A stretch of DNA of 64,000 nucleotides from JACCTU01 sp963809175 (GCA_963809175.1 CAWEIK010000001.1:992001-1056000); one strand, 5' to 3'; counted from the first letter of the stretch, positions 34,698 to 43,425 are shown. Numbers and translations: made by a program. The notes: generated by a model from the sequence alone, not told the origin.

Positions 34698-35174
34698 TTA
34701 CTCCTCGCGCCGGGGCGCGAGCTCGATGCTGACCACGGCTTGCGGCCGGATCAGCCGGTTGCCGAACTTCGCCCAGACGCCCGGCTCGGGGCGGTTGAGC
34801 GCGCGAACGATCTCGACGGCCCGCTCCTCGGCGAGGACGTCGGAGTCGAACCGACCGGCCCAGATCCGCTCACCGCTGCTCAGGTGGACGAACACCGCGA
34901 CGGAGTCGTCGAGCGGCGCGGGCGTCGGCGCAGGCGCGTGCGCTGCCTGGACCGGCTGCTGGGGTGCAGCCACCTGCGGCGCAGCGTGAGGCTCGGGCTG
35001 CGGCACCGGCGCGACCTGCGCGACCGGAGCTGCGGGGGCGGCGACGGGCACGGGGGCCTGAGCCGGGACTGCCGCAAAGGGCCGGCCGACCGGAGGGCTC
35101 AGGGGCGGTTCGGTGAAAGCGACCGAAGCCGTTTGGGGCTGGTACGCCACACCGGCCGTGCGAATACCGTTCAC
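34698..35174 (-). CDS. Pro/Ala-rich protein with a conserved C-terminal WAGRFDS-type domain (unknown function)
   Basis: GTG 35174 (VNGIRTAGVAYQPQ) with AAAGGA upstream. About 158 residues: residues 1-90 are Pro/Ala/Val-rich linker, the last 68 residues fold as DDSVAVFVHLSSGERIWAGR ... RPEPGVWAKFGNRLIRPQAV ... VSIELAPR. The same domain ends the neighbouring protein at 35313-36082. No signal peptide, catalytic motif or family that I recognise. The beta-rich, Trp-containing pattern suggests a small binding domain. Confidence 0.65.
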   Translation of the reverse strand: MNGIRTAGVAYQPQTASVAFTEPPLSPPVGRPFAAVPAQAPVPVAAPAAPVAQVAPVPQPEPHAAPQVAAPQQPVQAAHAPAPTPAPLDDSVAVFVHLSSGERIWAGRFDSDVLAEERAVEIVRALNRPEPGVWAKFGNRLIRPQAVVSIELAPRREE

Positions 35175-35261
35175 TGGAAGAGTCCTTTCGCCGCAGAAGT
35201 CGTGGTGCCGGGCATCGCCTGCCCTTACGGACAAGCATCGCCATTTCCGCGTAGCCCCGAA

Positions 35262-35298
35262 TCCCCCGTAGGGGGGAAGCACGCGCCAAGTGGCGCGT
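35262..35298 (-). terminator. Two hairpins between the paralogous Pro/Ala-rich genes
   Basis: ACGCGCC/GGCGCGT with loop AAGT (35281-35298) and TCCCCC/GGGGGA with a 3-base loop (35262-35276). They lie downstream of the minus-strand gene ending at 35313 and are the likely terminator for it. Confidence 0.45.
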
Positions 35299-35312
35299 CC
35301 CTCTCGTTAGGT

Positions 35313-36082
35313 CTAGCGCTCTTCGCGCGGTGACACTTCGACGCTGACGACAGCGTCGGGGCGGACGAGCTGGTCGCCGAAGCGAGGCCAGACGCCGGGC
35401 TCGGGACGAACGAGCGACTCGGTGAGGTTCTGCGCGTGCTGCTCGGCATCCTCGAGGCTGTCGAAGCGGCCCGCCCAGATGCGCGCACCGTCCTCGAGGT
35501 TCAGGAAGACGCCGACCGACGTGTCGCCTCCGGCGGCCGGTGCGCGTTCTGCCGGTGCTTCGAAAACGTGGGCGCGGTGCCGCCGGGGCCTCGACGACCG
35601 GGGCGGGCGGGGGCGCTTCCACGACCGGAGCAGGCGGGGGAGGTGCCTGCGCGACCGGCGGGGGTGCGACGGGCGCGGGTGCCACGGGCGCTTCGACGAC
35701 CGGAGCGGGCGCGGGTGCCGGCGGGGGCGCCGGTGCGGCGTAGGCCTGCGCGACCGGGGCGGGTGCCGCAGGCGCTTCGACGGCGGGCGCGGCGTGCTCC
35801 CGGCGCCAAGCTCTGCTTGGCGCGGCGCAGCGCGTCGAGCTGTTCGCCCGAGAGCCAGCCACGCGAAAGTGCGATGTCCTCGACCGCGCGGCCCGTCGCG
35901 ACGTTCTCGCGGAGCGCGTCGGCGAGCTGGTCGAGCGTGATGTGTCCGGCGCGAACGAGCAGCGCCTGGAGCGGGAGGGTGGCGATCTCTTCCTGCGAGA
36001 GCTCGCGCCGATGCGGCGCGCCCCCGACCTCGGGGGTCGGAGCAGCAGGGGTGACGGGGGGCTCGACGGGAAACGTGCTCAT
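35313..36082 (-). CDS. MshEN-like N-domain plus Pro/Ala linker plus WAGRFDS-type C-domain, two frameshifts
   Basis: ATG 36082. N-terminal MshEN-like repeat: LPLQALLVRAGHITLDQLAD..., spacer VATGR, AVEDIALSRGWLSGEQLDAL..., which lacks R-L-G in the second motif. The frame then shifts near 35820 into a long Pro/Ala/Val linker (VVEAPVAPAPVAPPPVAQAP and similar), and again near 35570 into the C-terminal domain GVFLNLEDGARIWAGRFDSL ... RPEPGVWPRFGDQLVRPDAV ... VEVSPREER. Both shifts sit in GC-rich repetitive linker, where assembly errors are likely. It links the MshEN family to the domain of the neighbour at 34698. Function unknown. Confidence 0.65.
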
Positions 36083-36175
36083 GGGACCGCTTGGGCGTTA
36101 TCGGTCGTCCTGGCTCCGCTGCGTTCACCCTTTAGAGGGACTGCACGCGCGCAGGAACGGCCGATTCGACAGGTG

Positions 36176-36613
36176 ATGTCCTCCGAGCCCACTCCCTGGC
36201 TTCCCCTCGGTGAGTTGCTCATCGAGCGGCGGCTGCTGAGCCGGCGCCAGCTCGAACTGGCGCTCCAGGAGCACCAGCGCACCGGTCGCCGACTCGGCGA
36301 GGTGCTCGTCTCGTACGGGTTCGTCTCCGAGCAGGCGCTCGCCTCGACGCTGCTCGAGCAGGTCGGCCTGATGGACGCCAAGCCGGTCGTCGCTGCCGAC
36401 GCGCCGGAGCCGGAGCCCGCGCCGCTGCTTCGCGCCGCAGAGGCCCCGCACGACGCGGTCGTCCTACGGGTCGAGGACATGCTTGCGGCACCGGGGCTCG
36501 GCATCGTCGCCTCCGCGCTCGAGGAGAAGGTCGTCGAGTTCGAGCAGCGCAGCGACCAGATTCAGGCCAGCATCGCCGAGATCCGCGGCGTGCTCGGCGA
36601 GCTTCAGAGTTAA
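36176..36613 (+). CDS. Stand-alone MshEN domain protein
   Basis: About 145 residues from ATG 36176. Two 24-residue motifs with a 5-residue spacer: PLGELLIERRLLSRRQLELA..., QRTGR, RLGEVLVSYGFVSEQALAST.... The second fits the R-L-G...G...L...L..Q consensus including Gln24. The C-terminal part has a linker rich in Pro/Glu and a helix (VVEFEQRSDQIQASIAEIRG) likely to be coiled coil. Architecture parallels the protein at 32487. No ATPase follows, so it is not a GspE/PilB. Divergent from the gene at 35313-36082, convergent with grx. Confidence 0.78.
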   Translation: MSSEPTPWLPLGELLIERRLLSRRQLELALQEHQRTGRRLGEVLVSYGFVSEQALASTLLEQVGLMDAKPVVAADAPEPEPAPLLRAAEAPHDAVVLRVEDMLAAPGLGIVASALEEKVVEFEQRSDQIQASIAEIRGVLGELQS

Positions 36614-36987
36614 GACGCCGCGGCTTCGGCCAGCGCCAGCGTCTTCTCTTCGCCGGGTGCGCGGTAGTCGTCACCCAACGCGCTCTCCAGCTTTTCCACG
36701 AGCTCGCCGCTCAGCGCCAGCTCCTGGACGATGTCGGCCCCGCCGATCAGCTCGCCCTTGACGAAGACCTGCGGGATCGTCGGCCAGCCCGAGATCGCGC
36801 TCAGCTCTTGCCGGTACGCGGGGTTCGGGAGGATGTCGACCGCGGCGATCGGCGCCTCGGCCGCACGGAGCGCCTCGAGCGCGCGCATCGAGTTCCCGCA
36901 CATCGCCCACTGCGGCGTGCCCTTCATGAAGACGACGACGTCCTCGGTCTCGATGATCTCCTTGATTCGGTCGCGCAGGTCGCTCAT
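36610..36987 (-). CDS. grxD: Monothiol glutaredoxin, Grx4 family (CGNS variant)
   Basis: 125 residues: IIETEDVVVFMKGTPQWAMCGNSMRALEAL, DILPNPAYRQEL, GWPTIPQVFVKGELIGGADI. This is the Grx4/Grx5 layout used to bind and deliver 2Fe-2S clusters with glutathione or another thiol. The active site reads CGNS where nearly all members have CGFS, and the usual Pro before Cys is Ala-Met. A C-terminal extension of about 15 residues is extra. The bolA gene lies directly upstream with ATGA overlap; Grx4 and BolA form hetero-complexes. Confidence 0.9.
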   Translation of the reverse strand: MSDLRDRIKEIIETEDVVVFMKGTPQWAMCGNSMRALEALRAAEAPIAAVDILPNPAYRQELSAISGWPTIPQVFVKGELIGGADIVQELALSGELVEKLESALGDDYRAPGEEKTLALAEAAAS

Positions 36988-37217
36988 CCGGTTCCTCTCG
37001 TCGTGATTCTGAGCTCATGGATGGTGCCGTCCGCGAGCGGTGCCGCCAGCGCCTCGTTGACCAGGCGATGCTGGTCGATCAGGCTCAGGCCGTCGAAGCG
37101 GTCGGTCTGGACGGTCACGTGAAAGTGGTCGCCCCCGCCCGTCCGATCGACGACGTCGAGCTCCTCGGCCCCTGGAAATGCCGCTTCGAGCAGCGCGCGG
37201 AGTGGATCGGTCGCCAT
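36984..37217 (-). CDS. bolA: BolA family protein
   Basis: 77 residues from ATG 37217 (MATDPLRALLEAAFPG). BolA/IbaG core: VVDRTGGGDHFHVTVQTDRFDGLSLIDQHRLVNEAL, with the conserved His that co-ligates a 2Fe-2S cluster with monothiol glutaredoxins and the helix-turn-helix-like segment. The end THELRITT-like IHELRITTRG is typical. Coupled with grxD by ATGA, an iron-sulfur trafficking or iron-sensing pair. Confidence 0.9.
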   Translation of the reverse strand: MATDPLRALLEAAFPGAEELDVVDRTGGGDHFHVTVQTDRFDGLSLIDQHRLVNEALAAPLADGTIHELRITTRGTG

Positions 37218-37258
37218 GCTTTGCATCGTAGCCATCGGTTTCGGGAACACGGAGCGAG

Positions 37259-38248
37259 ATGATCGACGACGTCTTGAAGGCAATGCGCGAGCAGGTCCGG
37301 CGAGTCGCCGGCGAGCTCGACCTGCCCGAGCCTCTCCGTGGGAAAGCGGAGCCTGCGCGCTCGCTCGAGGAGCTTCAGGCCGAGCTCGACTCGCTCGTCG
37401 GCCTCGAGACGGTGAAGGAGCAGGTGCGCGCGCTCGTCGCGTTCCTGCAGGTGCAGTCGCGCCGGCTCGAGCACGGACTGCCCGAGGTCGCGACCTCGCA
37501 GCACCTCGTCTTCCTCGGCAACCCCGGCACGGGCAAGACGACGATCGCGCGACTGCTCGCCGAGATGTACCGCGCGATGGAGCTGCTGCGGCGCGGACAC
37601 CTCGTCGAGGTCGACCGCGCGGGGCTCGTCGGCCAGTACGTCGGGACGACGGCGATCAAGACCGACCGCGCGATCAAGCGCGCGCTCGACGGCGTGCTGT
37701 TCGTCGACGAGGCGTACGCGCTCGCGCCCGACGCGGTGATGCAGGACTTCGGTCCCGAAGCGGTCGAGACGCTGCTCAAGCGCATGGAGGACTTTCGACA
37801 CCGCCTCGTCGTGATCGTCGCCGGCTACCCGCGCCCGATGGAGCGCTTCCTCGACTCGAACCCGGGCCTGCGCTCGCGGTTCTCGCGGGAGATCGTCTTC
37901 CCCGACTACACGACCGAAGAGCTGCTCGCGATCACGCGGCGCTTCGCGGGCGAGAGCGAGTACCTCCTGACGGAAGGAGCGGAGGCGGCGCTCCGGCGGA
38001 CGTTCGACTCGGCGCAGCGCGGGGAGGGGTTCGGCAACGCGCGCTACGCGCGGACGATCTTCGAGCAGGCGCTGAACGCTCAGGCGCTTCGCTTGGCCGG
38101 CGTCTCGGGGCGAGCGCTCGACGAGCTCGACGCCGAGGAGCTGATGCGGCTCGAGGCGGACGACGTGCTCGGCGCGGCTCGGGCGCTCGGGGAGGGGTCG
38201 GAGCTGCCGCCGCGTGCGACGTGGTTCCGACGCCGCCGCGTTCCCTAG
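37259..38248 (+). CDS. AAA+ ATPase, CbbX/SpoVK-like
   Basis: 329 residues. N-terminal helical part, then LVGLETVKEQVRALVAFLQV, Walker A LGNPGTGKTTIARLLAEMY, pore-loop region LVGQYVGTTAIKT, Walker B VLFVDEAYALAP, sensor VVIVAGYPRPMERFLDSNPG and arginine finger LRSRFSREIVFPDY, and C-terminal lid GNARYARTIFEQAL. This is the CbbX/SpoVK group, protein-remodelling ATPases (CbbX activates red-type Rubisco). No Rubisco gene is in the window, so the client is unknown. Confidence 0.9.
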   Translation: MIDDVLKAMREQVRRVAGELDLPEPLRGKAEPARSLEELQAELDSLVGLETVKEQVRALVAFLQVQSRRLEHGLPEVATSQHLVFLGNPGTGKTTIARLLAEMYRAMELLRRGHLVEVDRAGLVGQYVGTTAIKTDRAIKRALDGVLFVDEAYALAPDAVMQDFGPEAVETLLKRMEDFRHRLVVIVAGYPRPMERFLDSNPGLRSRFSREIVFPDYTTEELLAITRRFAGESEYLLTEGAEAALRRTFDSAQRGEGFGNARYARTIFEQALNAQALRLAGVSGRALDELDAEELMRLEADDVLGAARALGEGSELPPRATWFRRRRVP

Positions 38249-39237
38249 GCCAGGGCTTCGCGGACCAAGGCGTCGAAGTGGGCGATCAGCTGCTCGCTCT
38301 CGCCCAGCAACCTGCCCTCGGTGAGCACGCCGGAGCGCACGCCGCGCTGCACACGCTCGACGAGCGCGGTGTCCTCGCGACCGACCTGGTCGTCGAGCTC
38401 GAGGAGGTCGCGGATCCACGTCTCGTCCTCGCCCGGCGCGAAGAAGTAGTCGAGGAAGCCGCGCGAGCGCTCGGGGCCTTCCGGCCACACCGGCCCGATC
38501 GAGAGGTTCGGGCGGCCGGGGTACACGTTGACCTTCAGGTTCGGCCAGAGGAAGTGGAACTGGCCGCGCGCGCCGTTTCCTCGCGCGTGGAGTAGCTGCG
38601 ACGAGTGCCAGCGGTGGCGCTCGAGCACGTACTCGCCCGGTGACACGTCGACGACCGCGCTGAAGCCCGGGTGCGCGACGGCGCAGTGGTAGCACTCGAG
38701 GTAGTTCTCGCAGGCCACCTTCCAGTTCGACTCCAGCTCGTACTCGACGCGGTGGTGGAACTCGAGCCCGTCGAACGGCACGTGGTCGCGGAGCTCGCCG
38801 AGCGTCTCCTCGAGCGAGCCGCCCTCGTCCGACGGGTTGACGAAGACGAACGGCCCCCACGTCCCGACGCGGAGCGGCACGAGCCCGAGCTCTTCGCGCG
38901 GCGCCGTCTCTTCCGAGCGCGGCGCTGCGCGAAGCGCCCCGTCGAGCCCGTACGTCCAGGCGTGGTACGGGCACTGGAGCGTCTCGCGCGAGCCCTCGCC
39001 GTCCGCCAGCACCGACCCGCGGTGTCGGCAGACGTTCAGAAACGCGCGGAGCTCGCCGTCCTGTGCCCGCGTGACGACGACCGGGACGTCACCCGCGCGG
39101 CCCGAGAAGTAGGAGCCCGGCTCGGCCACCTGGCCCAGGTGCCCGACGTACTGCCACGTCCGCCGGAAGATCGCGTCCTGCTCCCGGTGCAGGATCTGGG
39201 GGTCGAAATACCAATTCCAGGGGAGTGTCTGCTCCAC
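38245..39237 (-). CDS. Rieske non-heme iron oxygenase, alpha subunit type
   Basis: GTG 39237, 330 residues. Rieske centre: NVCRHRGSVLADGEG and LQCPYHAWTYGLDG give C-x-H and C-x2-H. The catalytic iron site is in VACENYLECYHCAVAHPGF (His-x4-His with a later Asp, here in the C-terminal third). It inserts oxygen into an aromatic ring or demethylates; the substrate cannot be named. It is short for the family (usually 380-450), and the reductase and beta subunit are not adjacent. Confidence 0.88.
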   Translation of the reverse strand: MEQTLPWNWYFDPQILHREQDAIFRRTWQYVGHLGQVAEPGSYFSGRAGDVPVVVTRAQDGELRAFLNVCRHRGSVLADGEGSRETLQCPYHAWTYGLDGALRAAPRSEETAPREELGLVPLRVGTWGPFVFVNPSDEGGSLEETLGELRDHVPFDGLEFHHRVEYELESNWKVACENYLECYHCAVAHPGFSAVVDVSPGEYVLERHRWHSSQLLHARGNGARGQFHFLWPNLKVNVYPGRPNLSIGPVWPEGPERSRGFLDYFFAPGEDETWIRDLLELDDQVGREDTALVERVQRGVRSGVLTEGRLLGESEQLIAHFDALVREALA

Positions 39238-39260
39238 TCGACAGACGATATAAGTGTCCA

Positions 39261-40148
39261 GTGAAACTGCGGCTCCTCTTCACGTCGGCTCTCGCTGCGC
39301 TCCTCCTGGCGCCGGCGGCAGCGGCCGCACCCTTCAGCTCGATCCGGATCGCCGCCTACTACCCCTGGTTCCCCGAGGGCTGGACGCACGCCCAGACCGA
39401 CCCGTTCACGCACTACCGGCCCTCGCTCGGCTTCTACGACGCCGGCCGTCCGGCCGTGATCGACAAGCACATCCGGGCGATGAAGTGGGGCCACATCACC
39501 TCGGCGACCTACTCGTGGTGGGGTCAGGGCAGCCAGACCGACGGCCGCTTCGCCGCACACCTGTCCGCCGGAGCGAAGCTCGGCTTCCAGTGGGCGATCT
39601 ACCACGAGCTCGAGGGCTACGGCGACCCCTCGGTCGAGTCGATCCAGGCTGACCTGGAGTACATCCGCGACACCTACGCGGCGAGCCCGGGTTACCTGAA
39701 GCTCGGCGGCCGCCCCGTCGTCTTCGTCTACGGCGACGCCGACGACGGCAAGAACTGCGACGCCGCGACGCGCTGGGCGGCGGCGAACCAGAACGTCGGC
39801 GCGTACCTCGTGCTGCGCACGTTCAAGGGCTACCGTGCGTGCGAGGCCAGCATCGACAGCTGGCACCCGTACGCAGCCAACAAGAACGAGTTCGACCTCT
39901 TCCCGTTCGCGTACTCGATCTCGCCCGGCTTCTACTTCGCGATCGACAAGCGCCCGATGCGGCGACGCAGCGTTCGCTCGTGGTCGCGGATGGTGCACCG
40001 CATGGCCGACTCGCCCGCGCAGTTCCACTTCGTGATCAGCTTCAACGAGTGGGGCGAGGGGACGTCGGTCGAGAGTGCCGTCCAGTGGGCGAGCCCGTCT
40101 GGGTACGGCCGCTACCTCGACGTTCTGCACGCCGTCCGGCCGCGCTGA
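39261..40148 (+). CDS. Secreted glycosidase-like protein, GH99-like
   Basis: GTG 39261, 295 residues with a clear signal peptide (VKLRLLFTSALAALLLAPAA). The mature domain starts IRIAAYYPWFPEGW and runs through a TIM-barrel-like pattern (ATYSWWGQGSQTDG, WAIYHELEGYGD, RPVVFVYGD) to FVISFNEWGEGTSVESA, resembling the N-E-W-x-E-G-T catalytic signature of GH99 endo-mannosidases/mannanases. It is likely to cleave an external polysaccharide. A TATAAG (39250-39255) lies just upstream and may be a -10 box with a very short leader. Confidence 0.78.
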   Translation: MKLRLLFTSALAALLLAPAAAAAPFSSIRIAAYYPWFPEGWTHAQTDPFTHYRPSLGFYDAGRPAVIDKHIRAMKWGHITSATYSWWGQGSQTDGRFAAHLSAGAKLGFQWAIYHELEGYGDPSVESIQADLEYIRDTYAASPGYLKLGGRPVVFVYGDADDGKNCDAATRWAAANQNVGAYLVLRTFKGYRACEASIDSWHPYAANKNEFDLFPFAYSISPGFYFAIDKRPMRRRSVRSWSRMVHRMADSPAQFHFVISFNEWGEGTSVESAVQWASPSGYGRYLDVLHAVRPR

Positions 40149-40166
40149 GCCTCTAGGCTGCCCGCC

Positions 40167-40710
40167 GTGCCCGAAGCACCGCTCGAGCAGACCGAGGACG
40201 GCCTCGTTCCGAACGGGGAAGGCTGGTTCGTCGTGAACGCGCGCGATGCGCGCTGGCTGCACTCGGACGCGATGGGCTCCGCGACGATGTTCGAGGGCGA
40301 CCCGAAGTTCAGCGAGCTCGGGATCAACATCGGCGTCATGCAGCCCGGGCAGCCCGCGTGCATGTACCACGGCGAGAACGCGCAGGAGGACTTCCTCATC
40401 CTCGCGGGCGAAGGTCTGCTCGTGATCGAGGGCGAGGAGCGGCCGCTGAAGCAGTGGGACTTCGTGCACTGCCCGCCGTGGGCAGCGCATGTGATCGTTG
40501 CGACCGGGGACCGGCCGTTGGTCGTGCTCGCGGTCGGCGCCCGGCCGGAAGGGTTCGGCCGCGAGGCGGAGATCGTCTACCCGCCGAAACGACGCGGCCG
40601 CCGCACACGGCGCGAGCGTCGAGACGGAGACGAAGGTGCCGCGCGAGGCCTACGCTGCCTACGAGCGCCCGTCGTTCGGGCGCTACCGCGACGGCGACCT
40701 GCCGGACTGA
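40167..40710 (+). CDS. Cupin-domain protein, frameshifted at 3' end
   Basis: GTG 40167. Single cupin barrel: metal-site strands LGINIGVMQPGQPACMYHGENAQEDFLILAGEG and WDFVHCPPWAAHVIVATG with His and Glu ligands. After RPEGFGREAEIVYPP an extra A in the AAA run 40587-40589 breaks the frame; the restored end NDAAAAHGASVETETKVP ... YRDGDLPD stops at 40710, giving about 181 residues. Possible isomerase, dioxygenase or binding protein. Substrate unknown. Confidence 0.78.
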
Positions 40711-40731
40711 ATCGCCGGTACCCTCGACTGG

Positions 40732-42570
40732 GTGCCGCTTCGCGAAGACATCCGCAACGTCGCCATCGTCGCCCACGTCGACCACGGGAAGACGACGCTC
40801 GTCGACGCCATGCTCTGGCAGGCCGGATCGTTCCGGGACAACCAGGACGTCAACGAGCGCGTGATGGACTCGATGGACCTCGAGCGAGAGAAGGGGATCA
40901 CGATCCTCGCCAAGAACACGGCCGTGCGCTACGGCGACGTGAAGGTGAACATCGTCGACACGCCCGGCCACGCGGACTTCGGCGGTGAGGTCGAGCGCGC
41001 GCTGACGATGGTGGACGGCGTGCTGCTGCTCGTCGACGCGAGCGAAGGGCCGCTGCCGCAGACGCGCTTCGTCCTGCGCAAGGCGCTCGAGTCGCGGCTG
41101 CCGGTCGTCCTCGTCGTCAACAAGGTCGACCGGCCCGACGCCCGCCTCGAGGAGGTCGTGAACGAGGTCTACGAGCTCTTCCTCGACCTCGACGCGGACG
41201 AGAGCCAGATCGAGTTTCCGATCGTCTACACGAACGCGCGCGCCGGCCACGCGGGGCTCGAGGCCGACGCGCTCGCAGACGACCTCAGGCCGCTGTTCGA
41301 GACGCTCCTCGAGCGGATCCCGCCGCCGCTGTACGAGGAAGGCCATCCGCTGCAGGCGCACGTGACGAACCTCGACGCCTCGGCCTACCTCGGCCGGCTC
41401 GCGCTCTGCCGGGTGCGCGAGGGCACGATCCGCAAGGGGCAGCAGGTCGCGTGGTGCCGCGCCGACGGTCGGATCGAGCGCGTGAAGGTGACGGAGCTCT
41501 ACGTCACGGAGGCGCTCGACCGCGTCGACGCCGAGGAGGCCGGCCCCGGCGAATTGATCGCCGTCGCGGGTATCCCCGAGGTGACGATCGGCGAGACGCT
41601 CGCCGACCCGGACGACCCGCGCCCGCTGCCCGTGATGATGATCGACGAGCCGAGTCTTTCGATGACGATCGGGACGAACACGGCGCCGCTCGCCGGCCAG
41701 GACGGCACGCGCCTGACGGCGACGATGGTCAAGACGCGGCTCGACCAGGAACTGATCGGCAACGTCTCGCTTCGCGTGCTCCCGACCGAACGGCCCGACA
41801 CGTGGGAGGTGCAGGGTCGCGGCGAGCTCCAGCTCGCGGTGCTCGTCGAGCTGATGCGCCGCGAGGGCTTCGAGCTCACGGTCGGCAAGCCGCAGGTCGT
41901 CACGCGCGAGATCGGCGGCAAGGTGCACGAGCCGATGGAGCGCCTCGCGATCGACGCGCCCGAGGACTACGTCGGGGTGATCACGCAGCTGCTCGCGCTG
42001 CGCAAGGGTCGCATGGAGCACATGGTGAACCACGGCACGGGCTGGGTGCGGATGGAGTACCTCGTCCCGGCGCGCGGCTTGATCGGCTTTCGCACCGAGT
42101 TCCTGACCGAGACGCGCGGCACCGGGATCCTCCACCACGTCTTCGAGGGGTACGAGCCCTGGCACGGAGAGCTGCGCACGCGTCCGACCGGCAGTCTCGT
42201 CGCCGACCGTCGCGGTCCGACGACCGCGTTCGCGCTCTTCAACCTCCAGGAGCGCGGCCAGCTCTTCGTCGCGCCGGGTGTCGAGGTCTACGAGGGGATG
42301 GTCGTCGGCGAGAACGCCCGTGCCGAGGACCTCGACGTGAACCCGACGAAGGAGAAGAAGCTGACGAACATGCGCTCGTCGACCTCCGACGAGCTCGTCC
42401 GCTTGATCCCGCCGAGGCCGCTCTCGCTCGAGCAGGCGCTCGAGTTCATCCGCGAGGACGAGTGTGTCGAGGTGACGCCGTCGAACGTGCGGCTGCGCAA
42501 GGTCGAGCTGACGGCGCAGAAGCGCGCCACCTCGGCGTCGCGCAAGGCGCGCGGCTTGGCCGCCGTTTAG
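40732..42570 (+). CDS. typA: Ribosome-associated GTPase TypA/BipA
   Basis: GTG 40732, 612 residues. G1 VAHVDHGKTTLVDAML, switch I REKGITILAKNTA, G3 VDTPGHADFGGEVERAL, G4 VVNKVDRPDAR, then the EF-G-like domains and the BipA C-terminal domain (ARGLIGFRTEFLTETRGTGI, KEKKLTNMRSSTSDE). It binds ribosomes and helps 50S assembly and stress or cold adaptation. Length and motifs match the family fully. Confidence 0.96.
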   Translation: MPLREDIRNVAIVAHVDHGKTTLVDAMLWQAGSFRDNQDVNERVMDSMDLEREKGITILAKNTAVRYGDVKVNIVDTPGHADFGGEVERALTMVDGVLLLVDASEGPLPQTRFVLRKALESRLPVVLVVNKVDRPDARLEEVVNEVYELFLDLDADESQIEFPIVYTNARAGHAGLEADALADDLRPLFETLLERIPPPLYEEGHPLQAHVTNLDASAYLGRLALCRVREGTIRKGQQVAWCRADGRIERVKVTELYVTEALDRVDAEEAGPGELIAVAGIPEVTIGETLADPDDPRPLPVMMIDEPSLSMTIGTNTAPLAGQDGTRLTATMVKTRLDQELIGNVSLRVLPTERPDTWEVQGRGELQLAVLVELMRREGFELTVGKPQVVTREIGGKVHEPMERLAIDAPEDYVGVITQLLALRKGRMEHMVNHGTGWVRMEYLVPARGLIGFRTEFLTETRGTGILHHVFEGYEPWHGELRTRPTGSLVADRRGPTTAFALFNLQERGQLFVAPGVEVYEGMVVGENARAEDLDVNPTKEKKLTNMRSSTSDELVRLIPPRPLSLEQALEFIREDECVEVTPSNVRLRKVELTAQKRATSASRKARGLAAV

Positions 42571-42591
42571 CCCCTCGGCTAGGATCGCCAC

Positions 42592-43425
42592 ATGCGCGTG
42601 GGGTCGCTCAGGCTCGTTCTGCGGGTCATCTTCCTCGCGCTCGCCGCGTCCCTCTTGCTCTCCGCCGGAGCACCGGCCGCGGGCTTGCCGGACTACCGCT
42701 GTTGCTTCCGCGTCGACGCGCTCATGACGGGCAGGCTCGACACCGTTTACGACGACGTTCCCGGCAAGCCGAGCGACGACGAGCGGGCGACCTTCACCTT
42801 CATGACGACCGAGCTGCTCGTGTACTCGGTCACGGGAGCCCGCCCCAACTTGCGCCGCGCGTTCACGCGGCGTGGGGGACCCTGGCCGCAGACCGACGGC
42901 CCGGGCGTCGCGTTCGGCGTCGGCCGGGTGACGACGCACACCGGCGGGCGAGTCGCGTGCGACGTCGAGGACTCGAGCCGCGTCTACACGAGCGCGCCGA
43001 ATCTGATGAACCGCTTGTACAAGGGCGCGCAGGGGTTCCATCTCAGAGTCGAGGTCGGGCAGGGAGTTGCCGACATCGGCGGGAAAGCAGACCGGGCGTG
43101 CGACGAGACGCAACACGGCGTCAGAACGGGCCCGCTCGACGGGCTCAGTGCGGGCGGGCCGACGTCGCACCTGCTCATCCCGCCCACGCGGGCTCAGTTT
43201 GCGACGTTCAAGGCGAAGAAGATCTCGCGGGTGCGCACGTTCGGCAAGGACGTCAAGCACAATCCGATCCTCAGCAGCCTGATCCCGCACAAGACGACGG
43301 GCTTCGTGCGCGTCGAGGTCTGCATCAGGCACGTCAGTCCGCAACGAGTCAAGTCCGAGGCGGCGAAGATCCGCGCTCTCGTCGGGAAACCGCCAACGCG
43401 GGTCAGCTCGCTTCGCTGCCGTTAG
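42592..43425 (+). CDS. Secreted protein of unknown function
   Basis: 277 residues, ATG 42592, signal peptide (LRLVLRVIFLALAASLLLSAGAPAAG). The mature part contains an early CC pair (DYRCCFRVDA), two later Cys (VACDVEDSS, RACDETQHG) and a last Cys near the C-terminus (SSLRCR), mostly beta-rich with no motif I recognise. It converges with the gene at 43422 (4-base overlap). TypA is 21 bases upstream on the same strand. Confidence 0.65.
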   Translation: MRVGSLRLVLRVIFLALAASLLLSAGAPAAGLPDYRCCFRVDALMTGRLDTVYDDVPGKPSDDERATFTFMTTELLVYSVTGARPNLRRAFTRRGGPWPQTDGPGVAFGVGRVTTHTGGRVACDVEDSSRVYTSAPNLMNRLYKGAQGFHLRVEVGQGVADIGGKADRACDETQHGVRTGPLDGLSAGGPTSHLLIPPTRAQFATFKAKKISRVRTFGKDVKHNPILSSLIPHKTTGFVRVEVCIRHVSPQRVKSEAAKIRALVGKPPTRVSSLRCR

